Assembly (NCBI GenBank): GCA_963710625.1
Contig: CAVQBG010000016.1
Location: 105,324-169,323, forward strand
Length of the DNA: 64,000 bases
Reading direction: 5' to 3'
DNA from: Sva-07 sp963710625
GTDB lineage: Bacteria; Actinomycetota; Acidimicrobiia; Acidimicrobiales; Ilumatobacteraceae
The translations under genes were made by a program, and so were the position numbers. The notes beneath the pieces are model-generated. The model did not search any database. It saw only the letters and a program-made list of their open reading frames with translations, and was not told the DNA's origin. This document shows positions 40,536 through 49,215 of this stretch, piece after piece (the first letter of the stretch is position 1; each line of letters opens with the position of its first letter).

Positions 40536-41614
40536 ACCCGTTCGAGCGGTCCGATCCCGTACCGCCGCTGCCAGGCGACCGCAGCGACGATCCCGACGAC
40601 CCAGAAGGCGAGCGCGAAGGTGACCGCGACGTCGAGGCCCGACGGATCGATCCAGCCGATCCAGTCGACGAGCAGCTTGAACACCAGCACATGGGCGATG
40701 TACAGCGTGAGGGTCATCTGGCCCGCTCGGCGCAACGGGTCGGTCGCGACCGGGAACCGGTTGGCCAGCCAGTCGACAACGCCGTAGGCGACGAGCGCCG
40801 TGCCGAGCGCGCTCGCGGAGTAGAGCACCCCCCGGTCGTGCGGCCACGTCGAGAACAGCACCATCTGAAACGACGTCGTGGCCTCGGAGGACGCCACTGC
40901 CGCCACGAGGAACAGCGCCAGACCGGATCCGATCGCAGCGGGTCGCCACCAGGTGCTGCGCAGGGCGCGCCCCAGCAGCATCCCCGCACAGAAGAACGCG
41001 AGCCACGGCAGCAGGGGATGGGTGCCGTTGACGGCGACGCCGAAGAGATGGTCGGCGGGCGACCCGGCGGCGGGATCGGTGAGCCACCGTGTGCTGGCCC
41101 CTGCCTGGGTTCGTTCGTAGCGCCACATCCGGATCCCCCACCCGACACCGGCCGCGAGGGTGCCGACGACGACCAGCCAGCGGGCGCGCAACGTGAACAG
41201 CGCTGCAGCCAGCACGAACATCGCCCCGTAGTAGGGCAGGATCGTGCCACTCCAGATCTCGTCGAGTGCGAGCCCGACCGCGTACAGCAGCAGCCCGCGT
41301 CGAACGAGGCGCCGGCGAAGTGCGCCGACCCGGTCGGTGCCGATGCTGCTCGACGTCATCAGCGTCACCCCGACGCCGGCGACCAACACGAACGTGGCGG
41401 CGAATCGGGTCGACAGCGGTCCTGTCCACGGGTCGAACAGCTCGGCTGCCCAGCCGGTCCCGGCCACCCCGATTCCTCCGCCGGCCTGAAGGAGGAGATA
41501 GCCGTGGTAGTTCATCACCACGACGCCGATCAGCGCCACGGCTCGGACGACGTCGGGCCCGGCAAGGCGTGATGCCGTCGTTCGTCCGGGCAGCGTGACC
41601 GTGTCGGTGTTCAC
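40514..41614 (-). CDS. DUF418/acyltransferase-like polytopic membrane protein
   Basis: A 366-residue membrane protein with about ten helices. RLAGPDVVRAVALIGVVVMNYHGYLL near the start and STRFAATFVLVAGVGVTLM at residue ~68 match the DUF418/YeiB and heparan-acetyltransferase-like group; LRRAGQMTLTLYIAHVLVF near residue 300 is also typical. These proteins are thought to move acyl groups across the membrane, but none is well defined. Its GTG start overlaps the stop of the racemase-like gene (GTGA), so the two proteins are likely made together. Confidence 0.78.
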   Translation of the reverse strand: MNTDTVTLPGRTTASRLAGPDVVRAVALIGVVVMNYHGYLLLQAGGGIGVAGTGWAAELFDPWTGPLSTRFAATFVLVAGVGVTLMTSSSIGTDRVGALRRRLVRRGLLLYAVGLALDEIWSGTILPYYGAMFVLAAALFTLRARWLVVVGTLAAGVGWGIRMWRYERTQAGASTRWLTDPAAGSPADHLFGVAVNGTHPLLPWLAFFCAGMLLGRALRSTWWRPAAIGSGLALFLVAAVASSEATTSFQMVLFSTWPHDRGVLYSASALGTALVAYGVVDWLANRFPVATDPLRRAGQMTLTLYIAHVLVFKLLVDWIGWIDPSGLDVAVTFALAFWVVGIVAAVAWQRRYGIGPLERVYRAVGG

Positions 41615-42528
41615 TGCCAGACGTACTCGTCGACGAGTGTGGTGGTGAGCGGTCGCTGGAGGTCGACGAGCGACCCGATCGCAGGGACCGTCTCGCCGAG
41701 CGGAACGAAGGCCATCGAGGTGTGCATGTGCGGCGGCTCGTGCAACGCGAGCCGCCGACGTTCGAAGTGGAAGGGACTCCGACCGTCAGCGATGGTTGCG
41801 ACGCCGTTCGCCGATCCTGCACCGATCATCACGAGGTGGCCGTCCCCAGGTACCGGCGTCTGTCGGTACCCGGCGAGTGACCCTGCGGCGACCGGGCGGA
41901 CGTCGATGACGTCGGCCTGCATCCGGAAGAAGGACTTGTCGCCGTGCCAGAGCGCGGTGCCGAGGCGCAGCCGATAGTCGTGGGTGGCGGGCAGCGATGC
42001 CGCCGACTGCGGGTCGAGATGGCTCAGCCACACGGTGGAGCCCGGTTCGATCGCGTCGAGCAGCGTGAGGACTTCGTGGCGATGGTCCTCGATCGTGCCC
42101 GCCAGCGGTGGATGGATGCTGACGCCCACCACGTCGAGGCCGCGGCGTCGCGACGACTCGACGAGGTCGGGGCCCCGTCCGTAGCGCTGCATCGACGACG
42201 CGAGCTTCACGAGCACACGGCCGTTCCATCCGGCGAGGGCATCGACGTGGGTGTCGTTGCCGACGGTGAGGATCGGTGTCGTCGACGACGGCGGTGCGAG
42301 CGTCGGCGTCAGCACCACCGGGTTGAGGCCGTCGGGGAGATCTTCCAACTCGTGCACCGTCCCGACGGCGACCGTGTCGGCGAACTCGGACGCGAGCCGC
42401 GCGAGCGCAACCCGTCCGAAGCCGTATCCATTGCCCTTCACCACCGGAACCAGCCCGTCGACCTCGTTGACGATCCGGGCCACGTGACTGCGCCACAGCG
42501 CGGTGCGGATCGTCAGACGGATCGTCAT
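41611..42528 (-). CDS. Alanine racemase-like PLP protein lacking the catalytic Tyr motif
   Basis: A 305-residue protein with the alanine racemase N-terminal barrel. The PLP Lys is in VVKGNGYGFG near residue 33, VAVGTVHELEDLP follows, SMQRYGRG is near 120 and the PLP phosphate-binding region near 180-215. The C-terminal domain is shorter than in Alr (about 370 residues usual). The conserved GYGDG/GYADG segment that carries the second catalytic Tyr reads IGAGSANGVA. It may therefore racemise another amino acid or use a different chemistry. ATG 42528 is preceded at 7 bases by a TACCGT box. It is coupled to a membrane acyltransferase-like gene. Confidence 0.78.
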   Translation of the reverse strand: MTIRLTIRTALWRSHVARIVNEVDGLVPVVKGNGYGFGRVALARLASEFADTVAVGTVHELEDLPDGLNPVVLTPTLAPPSSTTPILTVGNDTHVDALAGWNGRVLVKLASSMQRYGRGPDLVESSRRRGLDVVGVSIHPPLAGTIEDHRHEVLTLLDAIEPGSTVWLSHLDPQSAASLPATHDYRLRLGTALWHGDKSFFRMQADVIDVRPVAAGSLAGYRQTPVPGDGHLVMIGAGSANGVATIADGRSPFHFERRRLALHEPPHMHTSMAFVPLGETVPAIGSLVDLQRPLTTTLVDEYVWQ

Positions 42529-42535
42529 CCCCACG

Positions 42536-42541
42536 ACGGTA
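42536..42541 (-). promoter_or_regulatory. -10 box for a leaderless racemase-like transcript
   Basis: TACCGT on the minus strand ends 7 bases before the ATG at 42528. Confidence 0.47.
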
Positions 42542-42602
42542 GCCCTCGGATCCCGTACCTCGCCGCAGTAATCCCGACTGTTCTGATCGGAATTGTCACC
42601 GA

Positions 42603-42608
42603 TAGGGT
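42603..42608 (+). promoter_or_regulatory. -10 box for a leaderless DUF4395 transcript
   Basis: TAGGGT ends 6 bases before the GTG at 42615. It lies in the same divergent gap as the minus-strand box at 42536. Confidence 0.47.
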
Positions 42609-42614
42609 GACGAG

Positions 42615-43217
42615 GTGCGCGAGCTCCTCCGATTTCCCGACCCGGTGAACGAGACGTCGGCCCGTCTCGTGGCGGCATTCGTCGTCGCCGAGGCCATCGT
42701 GTTCCTCGTGACGCGAGAGGTGTGGATGCTGGTGCCGCTCACGTACGGCTTCCTCGCCCGGGTGGCCACGGGGCCCACGCTGTCGCCGGTGGGCCAGTTC
42801 GTCACCCGCATCGCCACCCCCCACGCCGAGCGGTGGATCCGGAGCAGGAACCCGGACTTCCGATCCCGCGAGGTGCCGGGACGGCCGAAGCGCTTCGCAC
42901 AGGCGGTCGGACTCTCGTTCACCGCATCGGCGTCGCTCGCGTGGTTGCTCGACGCCCACACCGCCGCGTTCGTGCTGATCGGGCTGCTCGCCGTTGCGGC
43001 AACCCTGGAAGCGGCGTTCGCGATCTGTCTCGGGTGCATCGCCTACAGCGCGATCTGGGGGTGCGCCGACTGCGACGACATCAGCGAACGCCTCCGCCAG
43101 GCGTTGATCGAAGCTCGCCGGGAAACGGCTGCTCAGGAGACGTGGGCCGCGGCGCCGACCGCGATGCTGCAGGCCGAAGCGGTCACGTCGGGCGAGGCTT
43201 CCCCGGCCATGCGCTGA
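42615..43217 (+). CDS. DUF4395 membrane protein
   Basis: A 200-residue protein with the DUF4395 layout: RFPDPVNETSARLVAAFVVAEAI at the N-terminus, a second membrane segment, SPVGQFVTRI, GRPKRFAQAVGL, then two further membrane helices and the Cys-rich end ICLGCIAYSAIWGCADCDD (four Cys). Members are often linked with thioredoxin-like or rhodanese proteins and may handle sulfur or disulfides; none of these is adjacent here. Start GTG 42615. Its 3' end overlaps the convergent mftF by 35 bases. Confidence 0.82.
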   Translation: MRELLRFPDPVNETSARLVAAFVVAEAIVFLVTREVWMLVPLTYGFLARVATGPTLSPVGQFVTRIATPHAERWIRSRNPDFRSREVPGRPKRFAQAVGLSFTASASLAWLLDAHTAAFVLIGLLAVAATLEAAFAICLGCIAYSAIWGCADCDDISERLRQALIEARRETAAQETWAAAPTAMLQAEAVTSGEASPAMR

Positions 43218-44433
43218 GACGCGGCACGACCGGTGCCAACGTCCGATGGCGCCACATGCCGCGCCACACGCCCCAGCCGTACGCGACGTCGGTGGGCGTC
43301 GCACGGACGTCCGCCACCACCGACACCGCAGCGATCCAGCGCATCCGGCGCGACACGACCGCTCCGACCACCACCACCGGCCACCACGCTCGACGCACCG
43401 CCGTGGCGAGTTGTCGTCCGGCGAACAGGTGTCCGCGCAGGGCGAGGCCGACGGCCGCTCGTGGCGGTACGTCGGGCAGCCGACGCACCAACGCGAGCGA
43501 ACTGCCGAGCGCCGTGGCGGCGGCGACGAGCGGATGGCCGGTGACCGCCGCCGACCAGACGAACGCGGTCCAGCCGTTGAACTGGATCGGTGAGAGCGAC
43601 GACGGGTGGCGCAACGCCAGGGGAGCCGCCGACGACCCGTACCCCGCGTGCTGGCGCAGACGGGCCACGATCTGCGACCGGGGCTCGTGCCACACCCGGC
43701 TCGCCGGCTCGTACCTGCACCGCCACCCGGCGTCGTCGAGCCTCCACACGAGGTCGACGTCCTCACCGAAACGCAGTGTCGGGTCGAATCCGCCCACCGC
43801 ATCGAAGGCCGCGGTCCGCACCACCATCGCCGCCCCGGGCACGTAGCTGACCCTCGTCCCCGCGCGGATCCGCGCCGGTTCGTCGCCCAGATCGAGTGGC
43901 GATCCCGGTTCGCCGTCGACTCTCGGTGCCACGAGTGCCACGTCCGGATCGTCGAAGTGGCCCAACAAGCGTTCGAGCCAACCGGGTGGCGCGATCACGT
44001 CGGCGTCGACGAACGCGACGAGCGGGGTGTCGACGACGGGCCGGGCGGCGTTCCTCGCCGCCGCCGGCCCCTGGTTGACGTCGAGGCGAACCGTCGCGCC
44101 GTCGAGCGGCGGCCGGCTCCCGTCGTCGACCGTGATGCGGCCGTCGTCGATCGCCGCCGTCGACTCGTCGACGCGCAGCTGCGGCGTCACGACCACGACG
44201 TCGCTGATCCCGAACCTCCTCGACGTGGCGCGGGACACCACCGGATGGATCGCGCCGGCGTCGAGAAGTCGGTCGATCAAGAGCGACGGTGTGACCTCGT
44301 CGCCGTGTTCGATCCGTTCCGCGACGGTCGCACCGGCAGGGCCGAGGCGGAACAACCGCAGCGGTGAACCGGCGATCACGACGCGCCCGAATCGTCTCCA
44401 CGAACCATCCCGGCGGTACTGCACGGAGCTCAC
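43183..44433 (-). CDS. mftF: Mycofactocin glycosyltransferase MftF
   Basis: A 416-residue family 2 glycosyltransferase. In mycobacteria MftF adds a beta-1,4-glucan chain to premycofactocin. The GT2 core is VVVVTPQLRVDE...NQGPAAARNAARP near residue 125-150, the DxD-type motif in AFVDADVIAPPGW, and DPTLRFGEDVDLVWRLDDAGWRCRYEP with the catalytic ED near 240; EPRSQIVARLRQHAGYGSSAAPL and C-terminal membrane-associated helices are as in MftF. Its GTG start overlaps the mftE stop (GTGA). The preceding genes are an electron-transfer-flavoprotein set, and no mftA-D is in the window. Confidence 0.9.
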   Translation of the reverse strand: MSSVQYRRDGSWRRFGRVVIAGSPLRLFRLGPAGATVAERIEHGDEVTPSLLIDRLLDAGAIHPVVSRATSRRFGISDVVVVTPQLRVDESTAAIDDGRITVDDGSRPPLDGATVRLDVNQGPAAARNAARPVVDTPLVAFVDADVIAPPGWLERLLGHFDDPDVALVAPRVDGEPGSPLDLGDEPARIRAGTRVSYVPGAAMVVRTAAFDAVGGFDPTLRFGEDVDLVWRLDDAGWRCRYEPASRVWHEPRSQIVARLRQHAGYGSSAAPLALRHPSSLSPIQFNGWTAFVWSAAVTGHPLVAAATALGSSLALVRRLPDVPPRAAVGLALRGHLFAGRQLATAVRRAWWPVVVVGAVVSRRMRWIAAVSVVADVRATPTDVAYGWGVWRGMWRHRTLAPVVPRLSAWPGKPRPT

Positions 44434-45152
44434 CCGGGGGGCGTCGCATCGATCGGACGCCACCGTTCGATCCGATGCACCAGGTCCTCGACGAACGCGG
44501 TGATGAACTGTTCGCCCTCGCGGCCCGATGCGCCGTCGGGATCGCCGAGCACGCCGGTGGGACTGATCGCGCGGACACCTCGAGTACGCAGGTCGTCGAT
44601 CGACGCGTCCGGCCCGGCGACCGCCAGTTCGAGACGCACCAGCCCCGGATCGATCGCAAGCATCAGCGACGTCTCGATGCGTCCGGCGTGGAGGTCGGCC
44701 GGCCCACCGTCACGGCGCCGGGGCCACCTCGGCCACCAGGCGAGCGCGTGGCGGCCCTCGGCGGTCAGCAGGTCGACCGCGGTGCTGATCGCGTCGTGGT
44801 TGCCGCCGTGACCGTTGACGAGGACGACGCCCGCCGCCCAATCGGCGCTGCGCACCAACTCGACCACCATCGCCGTCGTCGTGGCAGTGCCGATCGACAG
44901 CGTGCCGGGGAACTCGGCGTGTTCGCCCGAGGCGCTGACGGCGATCGTCGGACCGACGACGAGGCCGTCGGTGTGGTGGACGGCACGGCCGGCGATCTCC
45001 TCGGCGATCAGCGTGTCGGTGCGGATCGGGAGGTGTGGGCCGTGCTGTTCGGTGGAGCCGACCGGGATCAGGACAATCGGTGCCTGCGTGCCGTCGTCGG
45101 ACGGTCGCCGGGCACGGTCGATCTCGACCCAGGTGGCGTCACCGAGGCGCAT
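44430..45152 (-). CDS. mftE: Mycofactocin peptidase MftE (creatininase family)
   Basis: A 240-residue metallopeptidase of the creatininase fold. MftE releases the C-terminal Val-Tyr-derived dipeptide from the modified MftA precursor. Metal-site motifs are GSTEQHGPHLP near residue 35, GEHAEFPGT near 78, VNGHGGNHD near 115 and DLHAGRIETSLML near 155; all look intact. It follows the EtfB/FixA gene by 17 bases and overlaps mftF. Expression is probably with the whole minus-strand operon. Confidence 0.92.
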   Translation of the reverse strand: MRLGDATWVEIDRARRPSDDGTQAPIVLIPVGSTEQHGPHLPIRTDTLIAEEIAGRAVHHTDGLVVGPTIAVSASGEHAEFPGTLSIGTATTTAMVVELVRSADWAAGVVLVNGHGGNHDAISTAVDLLTAEGRHALAWWPRWPRRRDGGPADLHAGRIETSLMLAIDPGLVRLELAVAGPDASIDDLRTRGVRAISPTGVLGDPDGASGREGEQFITAFVEDLVHRIERWRPIDATPPG

Positions 45153-45169
45153 CGCAACTCACCGACTCG

Positions 45170-45955
45170 TCACCGCGACGAACCGTCGAGGTAGCCCCAC
45201 TCGCCCAACTGGTCGAGCAGGCGGCGGGCCGCGGCGGCAGGTTCGAGGGTGACCGTCTCGGCATGCGCATCACCGCCGCCGACGTTGAGGATGTCGCGCA
45301 CCCTCGACAGCGAGTCGCCGCTCGGCGCCGGCAGCGTTCGCGGTCGCGGCCGGTAGGGGTGGATCTCGGTGTCGGGAAGGCGGCCGTGGGGACCGGGAAC
45401 CGAGGGCACCGTCATCGAGCGGGTCGCCAGCGACGCCGCCAGCGGCGCGCGTCGGAGATTCGCCACCGACCCCTCGACGGACAGCACGGCGGGCAAGGGG
45501 ACGTCGAGGATCTCGCGGCGACCGCCGTCGAGGCGTCGTACGGCGCGCAGCGGCATCGTTGCCGGCTCGATCTCGACGAGACCGAGCGCCTGTGCGATCC
45601 CGAGCTCCGCGGCGATGAACGCCGGTACCGATCCGGTCCCGCGATCGAGTGAGTAGTCGCCGCACACCACGAGCTCGACGTCGCGGAGTTGCTCGGCCAG
45701 CGCTCCCGCGACGGTCCTGCTCTCGAGCTCGGTCGACGCATCGATGCGCAGCGCCGACGTGGCACCTGCAGCGAGCGCGCTGCGCAGCACGTCGTCGGCT
45801 TCGCGAGGGCCGAGGCAGATCACGGTGACGTCGTCGCCGAGCGTGAGTGCGATCTCCAGCGCCGCTTCGTCGGCGGCGGACACGCCGGCCCAGCGCTCGT
45901 CGAGCTCGTGCTCGCGGTCGAGCGAGACCCATTTCCAGCAGACGGCGGTCTTCAT
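45170..45955 (-). CDS. Electron transfer flavoprotein beta subunit, FixA-like (mycofactocin-associated)
   Basis: A 261-residue ETF-beta-like protein. ATG 45955 gives MKTAVCWKWVSLDRE, then SAADEAALEIALTLGDDVTVICLGP and AGATSALRIDA, the AMP-binding half of the fold; VVCGDYSLDRGTGSVPAFIAAELGI is the conserved ETF-beta loop region. The start overlaps the FixX stop (ATGA). It pairs with EtfA/FixB, FixC and FixX in the same operon and precedes mftE. Together they could pass electrons from mycofactocin-dependent dehydrogenases to quinone; this is an inference from operon structure. Confidence 0.87.
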   Translation of the reverse strand: MKTAVCWKWVSLDREHELDERWAGVSAADEAALEIALTLGDDVTVICLGPREADDVLRSALAAGATSALRIDASTELESRTVAGALAEQLRDVELVVCGDYSLDRGTGSVPAFIAAELGIAQALGLVEIEPATMPLRAVRRLDGGRREILDVPLPAVLSVEGSVANLRRAPLAASLATRSMTVPSVPGPHGRLPDTEIHPYRPRPRTLPAPSGDSLSRVRDILNVGGGDAHAETVTLEPAAAARRLLDQLGEWGYLDGSSR

Positions 45956-46248
45956 GTGCGTTTGAAGACGACGCCGTGGCCGCCTTCGGGGTAGGTCCAG
46001 CTGATCGCGCCCTCTTCGTTGCAGACGAGGTAGCAGGTGCCGCACTCGAAGCACTGCTCGTAGTTGAACAGGATCCCGCCATCGCTCGTGGGGACGAACA
46101 GGTTGGCCGGACACGCCACGACACACCCCCGCGTCGAGCAGTCGGCGCAGATCGCGTCGTCGACGGTGATGTGGGCTCGCTCGTGGACGTCGAAGCGGGT
46201 CGACCCGATCAGGTCCTCGAACGACACCTCGGGCCAGCGCTCGCTCAT
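45952..46248 (-). CDS. FixX-like ferredoxin (ETF-QO iron-sulfur subunit)
   Basis: A 98-residue ferredoxin-like protein. Cysteines occur in CADCSTRGCVVACPANLF near residue 34 and CFECGTCYLVC near residue 70, which matches the [4Fe-4S] module at the C-terminus of ETF:quinone oxidoreductase and FixX. It should pass electrons with FixC. Its start overlaps the FixC stop and its stop overlaps the EtfB start (both ATGA), so it is tightly coupled. Confidence 0.88.
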   Translation of the reverse strand: MSERWPEVSFEDLIGSTRFDVHERAHITVDDAICADCSTRGCVVACPANLFVPTSDGGILFNYEQCFECGTCYLVCNEEGAISWTYPEGGHGVVFKRT

Positions 46249-47564
46249 CCGTAGCTCCTCAAACCGTCGCGTGCGTCGCGGGCGAGATCCTTCAGCTTGA
46301 CGCCGGCCCGCTTGCGCTCCTCGTTGAGGATCCGCCGCAACCCGGGCTTCGGTGCCGGGTTGTCGACGCGGAACATGCGTTCCACCGTATTGGCGATCAT
46401 GCCGGGGTAGAGGTGCTGGACCCGGTCGGACAGCACGAGCGACGGAGCCCGGCGCAGCTTGCGGTGGTCGCGCAGCACGAACGTGTCGTCGAGACGCCGC
46501 TCATAGCCGGCGAGGCCGATCGCGCTCGTGTCGTCCGCGTTCAGTGCTTCGACCGCGGCTTCTCCGGCGTACATGCCACTCGCCATCGCGAAGTTGACGC
46601 CTTCGAGCCAGATGCCCGCGGCGAGGCACATCGCCGCCGCGTCGCCGGCGACGAGCATGCCGTCGCTCGTCATCTTCGGCATCATCGACAGCCCGGCCTC
46701 GGGGATCACGTGGGCCGAGTACTCCTTGACCTCGCCGCCGTCGACGAGCGGTGCGATGCCCGGATGGGCCTTCAGTTCGGAGATGATCGCCTCGGGTCGG
46801 AGCTGTTGGGCGGCGAGCTTCGGGAGCTTGAGGACCACGCCGACGGCGAGGGTGTCGAGGTTGGTGTAGACGAAGCCCCCACCGTTGACCCCCGAGGTGC
46901 CACCGAGGATCTCGATGTCGACGCCCTCGCGGTCGCGCACGCCGAAGCGCTCGTCGATCACCTCCTTCGGCAGGGCGATGGTCTCCTTGACTCCGACGGT
47001 GTAGTTCGCCGCGTCGACCTCGCCGTAGAGACCAGCTTCCTTGGCGAGGAAGCTGTTGACGCCGTCGCAGGCGATCACGACGCGCGCATGGAGTTCACCG
47101 TCGGGGCGATCGGTGGCCACTCCGACCACGTGGCCGCTGTCGTTTCGCAGCAGGCCGGTCGCTGTGGTCGAGCAGACGAGCACGGCGCCGTCGGCTTCGG
47201 CCTTGCCGGCCAGCCAGTGGTCCCAGTCGGGCCGGTAGGCGGTGGCACCGTTGTACGGCGGCGCCCCCCAGGCCGCCGACCGGAAGTCGACCGTGAGTGC
47301 CTGGGTGTCGGTCAGGATCATCGTGGAACGCCGGGTCACCCAGCGTTGGATCGGCGCCTCGAGCCACCATTCCGGGTGCAACTGGTCGAGAATGCGCGGG
47401 TACACGACCCCGCCGTACATGTTCTTCGACCCGGGGAAGCTGCCGCGTTCGAGCAGGATCACCGACTTGCCGGCGCGCGCGAGCACGGTCGCGGCCGCCG
47501 CACCCGCGGGGCCGGCGCCGACCACGATCGCGTCGACTGCCGTCGCCGGGCTGGGTTCACCCAT
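46245..47564 (-). CDS. FixC-like FAD-dependent oxidoreductase (ETF:quinone oxidoreductase type)
   Basis: A 439-residue flavoprotein. The FAD-binding GAGPAGAAAATVLARAG is at residue ~17, LLERGSFPGSKNMYGGVVYP follows, and the second FAD motif is in MLVAGDAAAMCLAAGIWLEGVNFAMASG near 310. This is the FixC/ETF-QO layout, the enzyme that reduces quinone with electrons from ETF. It overlaps EtfA/FixB by 8 bases and FixX by 4. No membrane anchor beyond amphipathic segments is seen, as in the family. Confidence 0.9.
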   Translation of the reverse strand: MGEPSPATAVDAIVVGAGPAGAAAATVLARAGKSVILLERGSFPGSKNMYGGVVYPRILDQLHPEWWLEAPIQRWVTRRSTMILTDTQALTVDFRSAAWGAPPYNGATAYRPDWDHWLAGKAEADGAVLVCSTTATGLLRNDSGHVVGVATDRPDGELHARVVIACDGVNSFLAKEAGLYGEVDAANYTVGVKETIALPKEVIDERFGVRDREGVDIEILGGTSGVNGGGFVYTNLDTLAVGVVLKLPKLAAQQLRPEAIISELKAHPGIAPLVDGGEVKEYSAHVIPEAGLSMMPKMTSDGMLVAGDAAAMCLAAGIWLEGVNFAMASGMYAGEAAVEALNADDTSAIGLAGYERRLDDTFVLRDHRKLRRAPSLVLSDRVQHLYPGMIANTVERMFRVDNPAPKPGLRRILNEERKRAGVKLKDLARDARDGLRSYG

Positions 47565-48483
47565 GGGTCACCCGGTCGGCGGTGAGGAGGCGGAGCAGCT
47601 CGTCGAGCGTCTCGTTGGCGTCGGCGACGATCGCCAGGTCGGACATCGCCATCATCGGGCAGTGCGGGTCGGTATTGACGCTGATGATGTGGTCGGGGGC
47701 GCCCAGACCGCTCGTGTGCTGCACGGCACCGCTGACGCCGAACGAGACGTACACGACCGGATCGACCACGACGCCGGTGGTGCCGATCTGGCGGTCGTGG
47801 TGCACCCAACCGCGGTCGGTGATCACGCGGGTGGCACCCATGACGCCGCCCATCATCGCGGCGAACCGGTCGAGTTGTTCGAAGCGCTCCGCGGTCTGCA
47901 GCCCGGCGCCGCCGCCGACGATCCGTCGGGCCTCTGCGAGGTCCATCGTGCGCACGTCGGGTGGCAGCACCTCGACGACGTGTGCATCGTGGTGCGGGGC
48001 GGGCTCGTTGCCGCCGGTGACGTCGATCCGTTCGACGATCGGCGGCGTCGCGAACGCCACGGCGCCGCGGGCCCCCGGCAGCAGCGTGGCGACGAACGGC
48101 CGGGTCGGTCGCTGCTCGTGCAGTTCGCGTCCGCCGCGCCGAGCGACGCGCACGCGGTGCTCGCTGACCTCGGTGGCACCGGCCAGGAGGGATCGATCGA
48201 GTGCGAGTGCGAGATGCGGGGCGAGGTCGCGCCCGTCGGGCGAGTGGGGGAGCACGACGATGTCGCAGTCGTCGAGATGTCGCAGCACCGGGGCGAGCGC
48301 CGCCGCCCAGCGTGCGGGCTCGACCGGGCCGAGCTCGACGAGGAGGACGTCGGCGGCGAGACCGTCGACCTCGACCTGATCGGTGCCGGAGCCGGCGACG
48401 ATCACCCGTCCGGCGCACTCGGCGATCGCCTCCGGTGCGCCGGCGGGCAACACGCCGTCACGTACCGGTACCAGGGCGATCAT
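47557..48483 (-). CDS. Electron transfer flavoprotein alpha subunit, FixB-like (mycofactocin-associated)
   Basis: A 308-residue ETF-alpha-like protein. The C-terminal FAD domain is clear: ARRIVGGGAGLQTAERFEQLDRFAAMMGGVMGATRVITDRGWV near residue 185-225, IGTTGVVVDPVVYVSFGVSGAVQHTSGL near 235, and ISVNTDPHCPMMAMSDLAIVAD near 275. The N-terminal half is shorter and less typical than in housekeeping EtfA. ATG 48483 overlaps the DedA stop (ATGA). It partners with the FixA-like protein of the same operon. Confidence 0.88.
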   Translation of the reverse strand: MIALVPVRDGVLPAGAPEAIAECAGRVIVAGSGTDQVEVDGLAADVLLVELGPVEPARWAAALAPVLRHLDDCDIVVLPHSPDGRDLAPHLALALDRSLLAGATEVSEHRVRVARRGGRELHEQRPTRPFVATLLPGARGAVAFATPPIVERIDVTGGNEPAPHHDAHVVEVLPPDVRTMDLAEARRIVGGGAGLQTAERFEQLDRFAAMMGGVMGATRVITDRGWVHHDRQIGTTGVVVDPVVYVSFGVSGAVQHTSGLGAPDHIISVNTDPHCPMMAMSDLAIVADANETLDELLRLLTADRVTHG

Positions 48484-49157
48484 GGGTCCAGCGTACGGTC
48501 GGGCTCGCTGGCGTGCGCAATCACAGCGCCCTCCGGCACGCGGCCCCGGTCGCGGATCCAGCGGATGATCTCGATCAACGCCGTGATCCCGAGCGCGGTG
48601 CCGAATGCGAGCCAGAACGCGATCGCATGGTCGTCCTCGAAGGCCTGGCCGAACAGGTAGCCGAGCACTGCCGCGTAGGTTGCCCAGACCAGGCCGGCGA
48701 TCGCCACCCATTTCGCGAACCAGCCGCGCGGTTGCCGGGTGATCCCGGACGACACGGTGAGCACGGTGCGCCCGCCGGGAATGAATCGTGCGGTGATCAA
48801 GAGCATCCCGCCACGCTTGCGGATCTGATGTCCGGCCTGGTCGAGCCGCCGGGCCCGATCGGGCTTGCGGGCTGCCCAGGCGTTCACCCTCGGCTCGAAC
48901 CGGTTGCCGATCGTGTAGGCGAGGTTGTCACCGAGGAAGGCTCCGAGCGCACCGGCGAGGATGACGAGGGCGAGGGTCTGGTTGCCGGCGCCGGCCGCCA
49001 CGCCGCCCGCGATGACGGTGGTCTCGCCCGGCACGATCGGGAGCACGGAGTCGAGCAGGGCGACGCTGAAGATGATCAGCAGGAACCACCAGTTCGACGA
49101 GAACTCGCTGAGCCAGTCCGAGACGTCGGTGATGATGTTCGCGACGATCACGGCCAT
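48480..49157 (-). CDS. DedA-family membrane protein
   Basis: A 225-residue membrane protein with about five helices. The DedA/SNARE-associated signature is seen in SVLPIVPGETTVIAGGVAAGAGN near residue 40, LGAFLGDNLAYTIGNRF near 72, and LLITARFIPGGRTVLTVSSGITRQPRGWF near 120, the last carrying the conserved FIPGGR element. DedA proteins are lipid scramblases or related transporters. It is the first gene of the minus-strand ETF/mft run and overlaps EtfA by 4 bases. Its role in mycofactocin biology, if any, is unknown. Confidence 0.87.
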   Translation of the reverse strand: MAVIVANIITDVSDWLSEFSSNWWFLLIIFSVALLDSVLPIVPGETTVIAGGVAAGAGNQTLALVILAGALGAFLGDNLAYTIGNRFEPRVNAWAARKPDRARRLDQAGHQIRKRGGMLLITARFIPGGRTVLTVSSGITRQPRGWFAKWVAIAGLVWATYAAVLGYLFGQAFEDDHAIAFWLAFGTALGITALIEIIRWIRDRGRVPEGAVIAHASEPDRTLDP

Positions 49158-49215
49158 GTCGACGTGACGCTAGCGGCGGCGGTCACCGCGGCGCCCCGGT
49201 CGAGCGTCGATGCGA

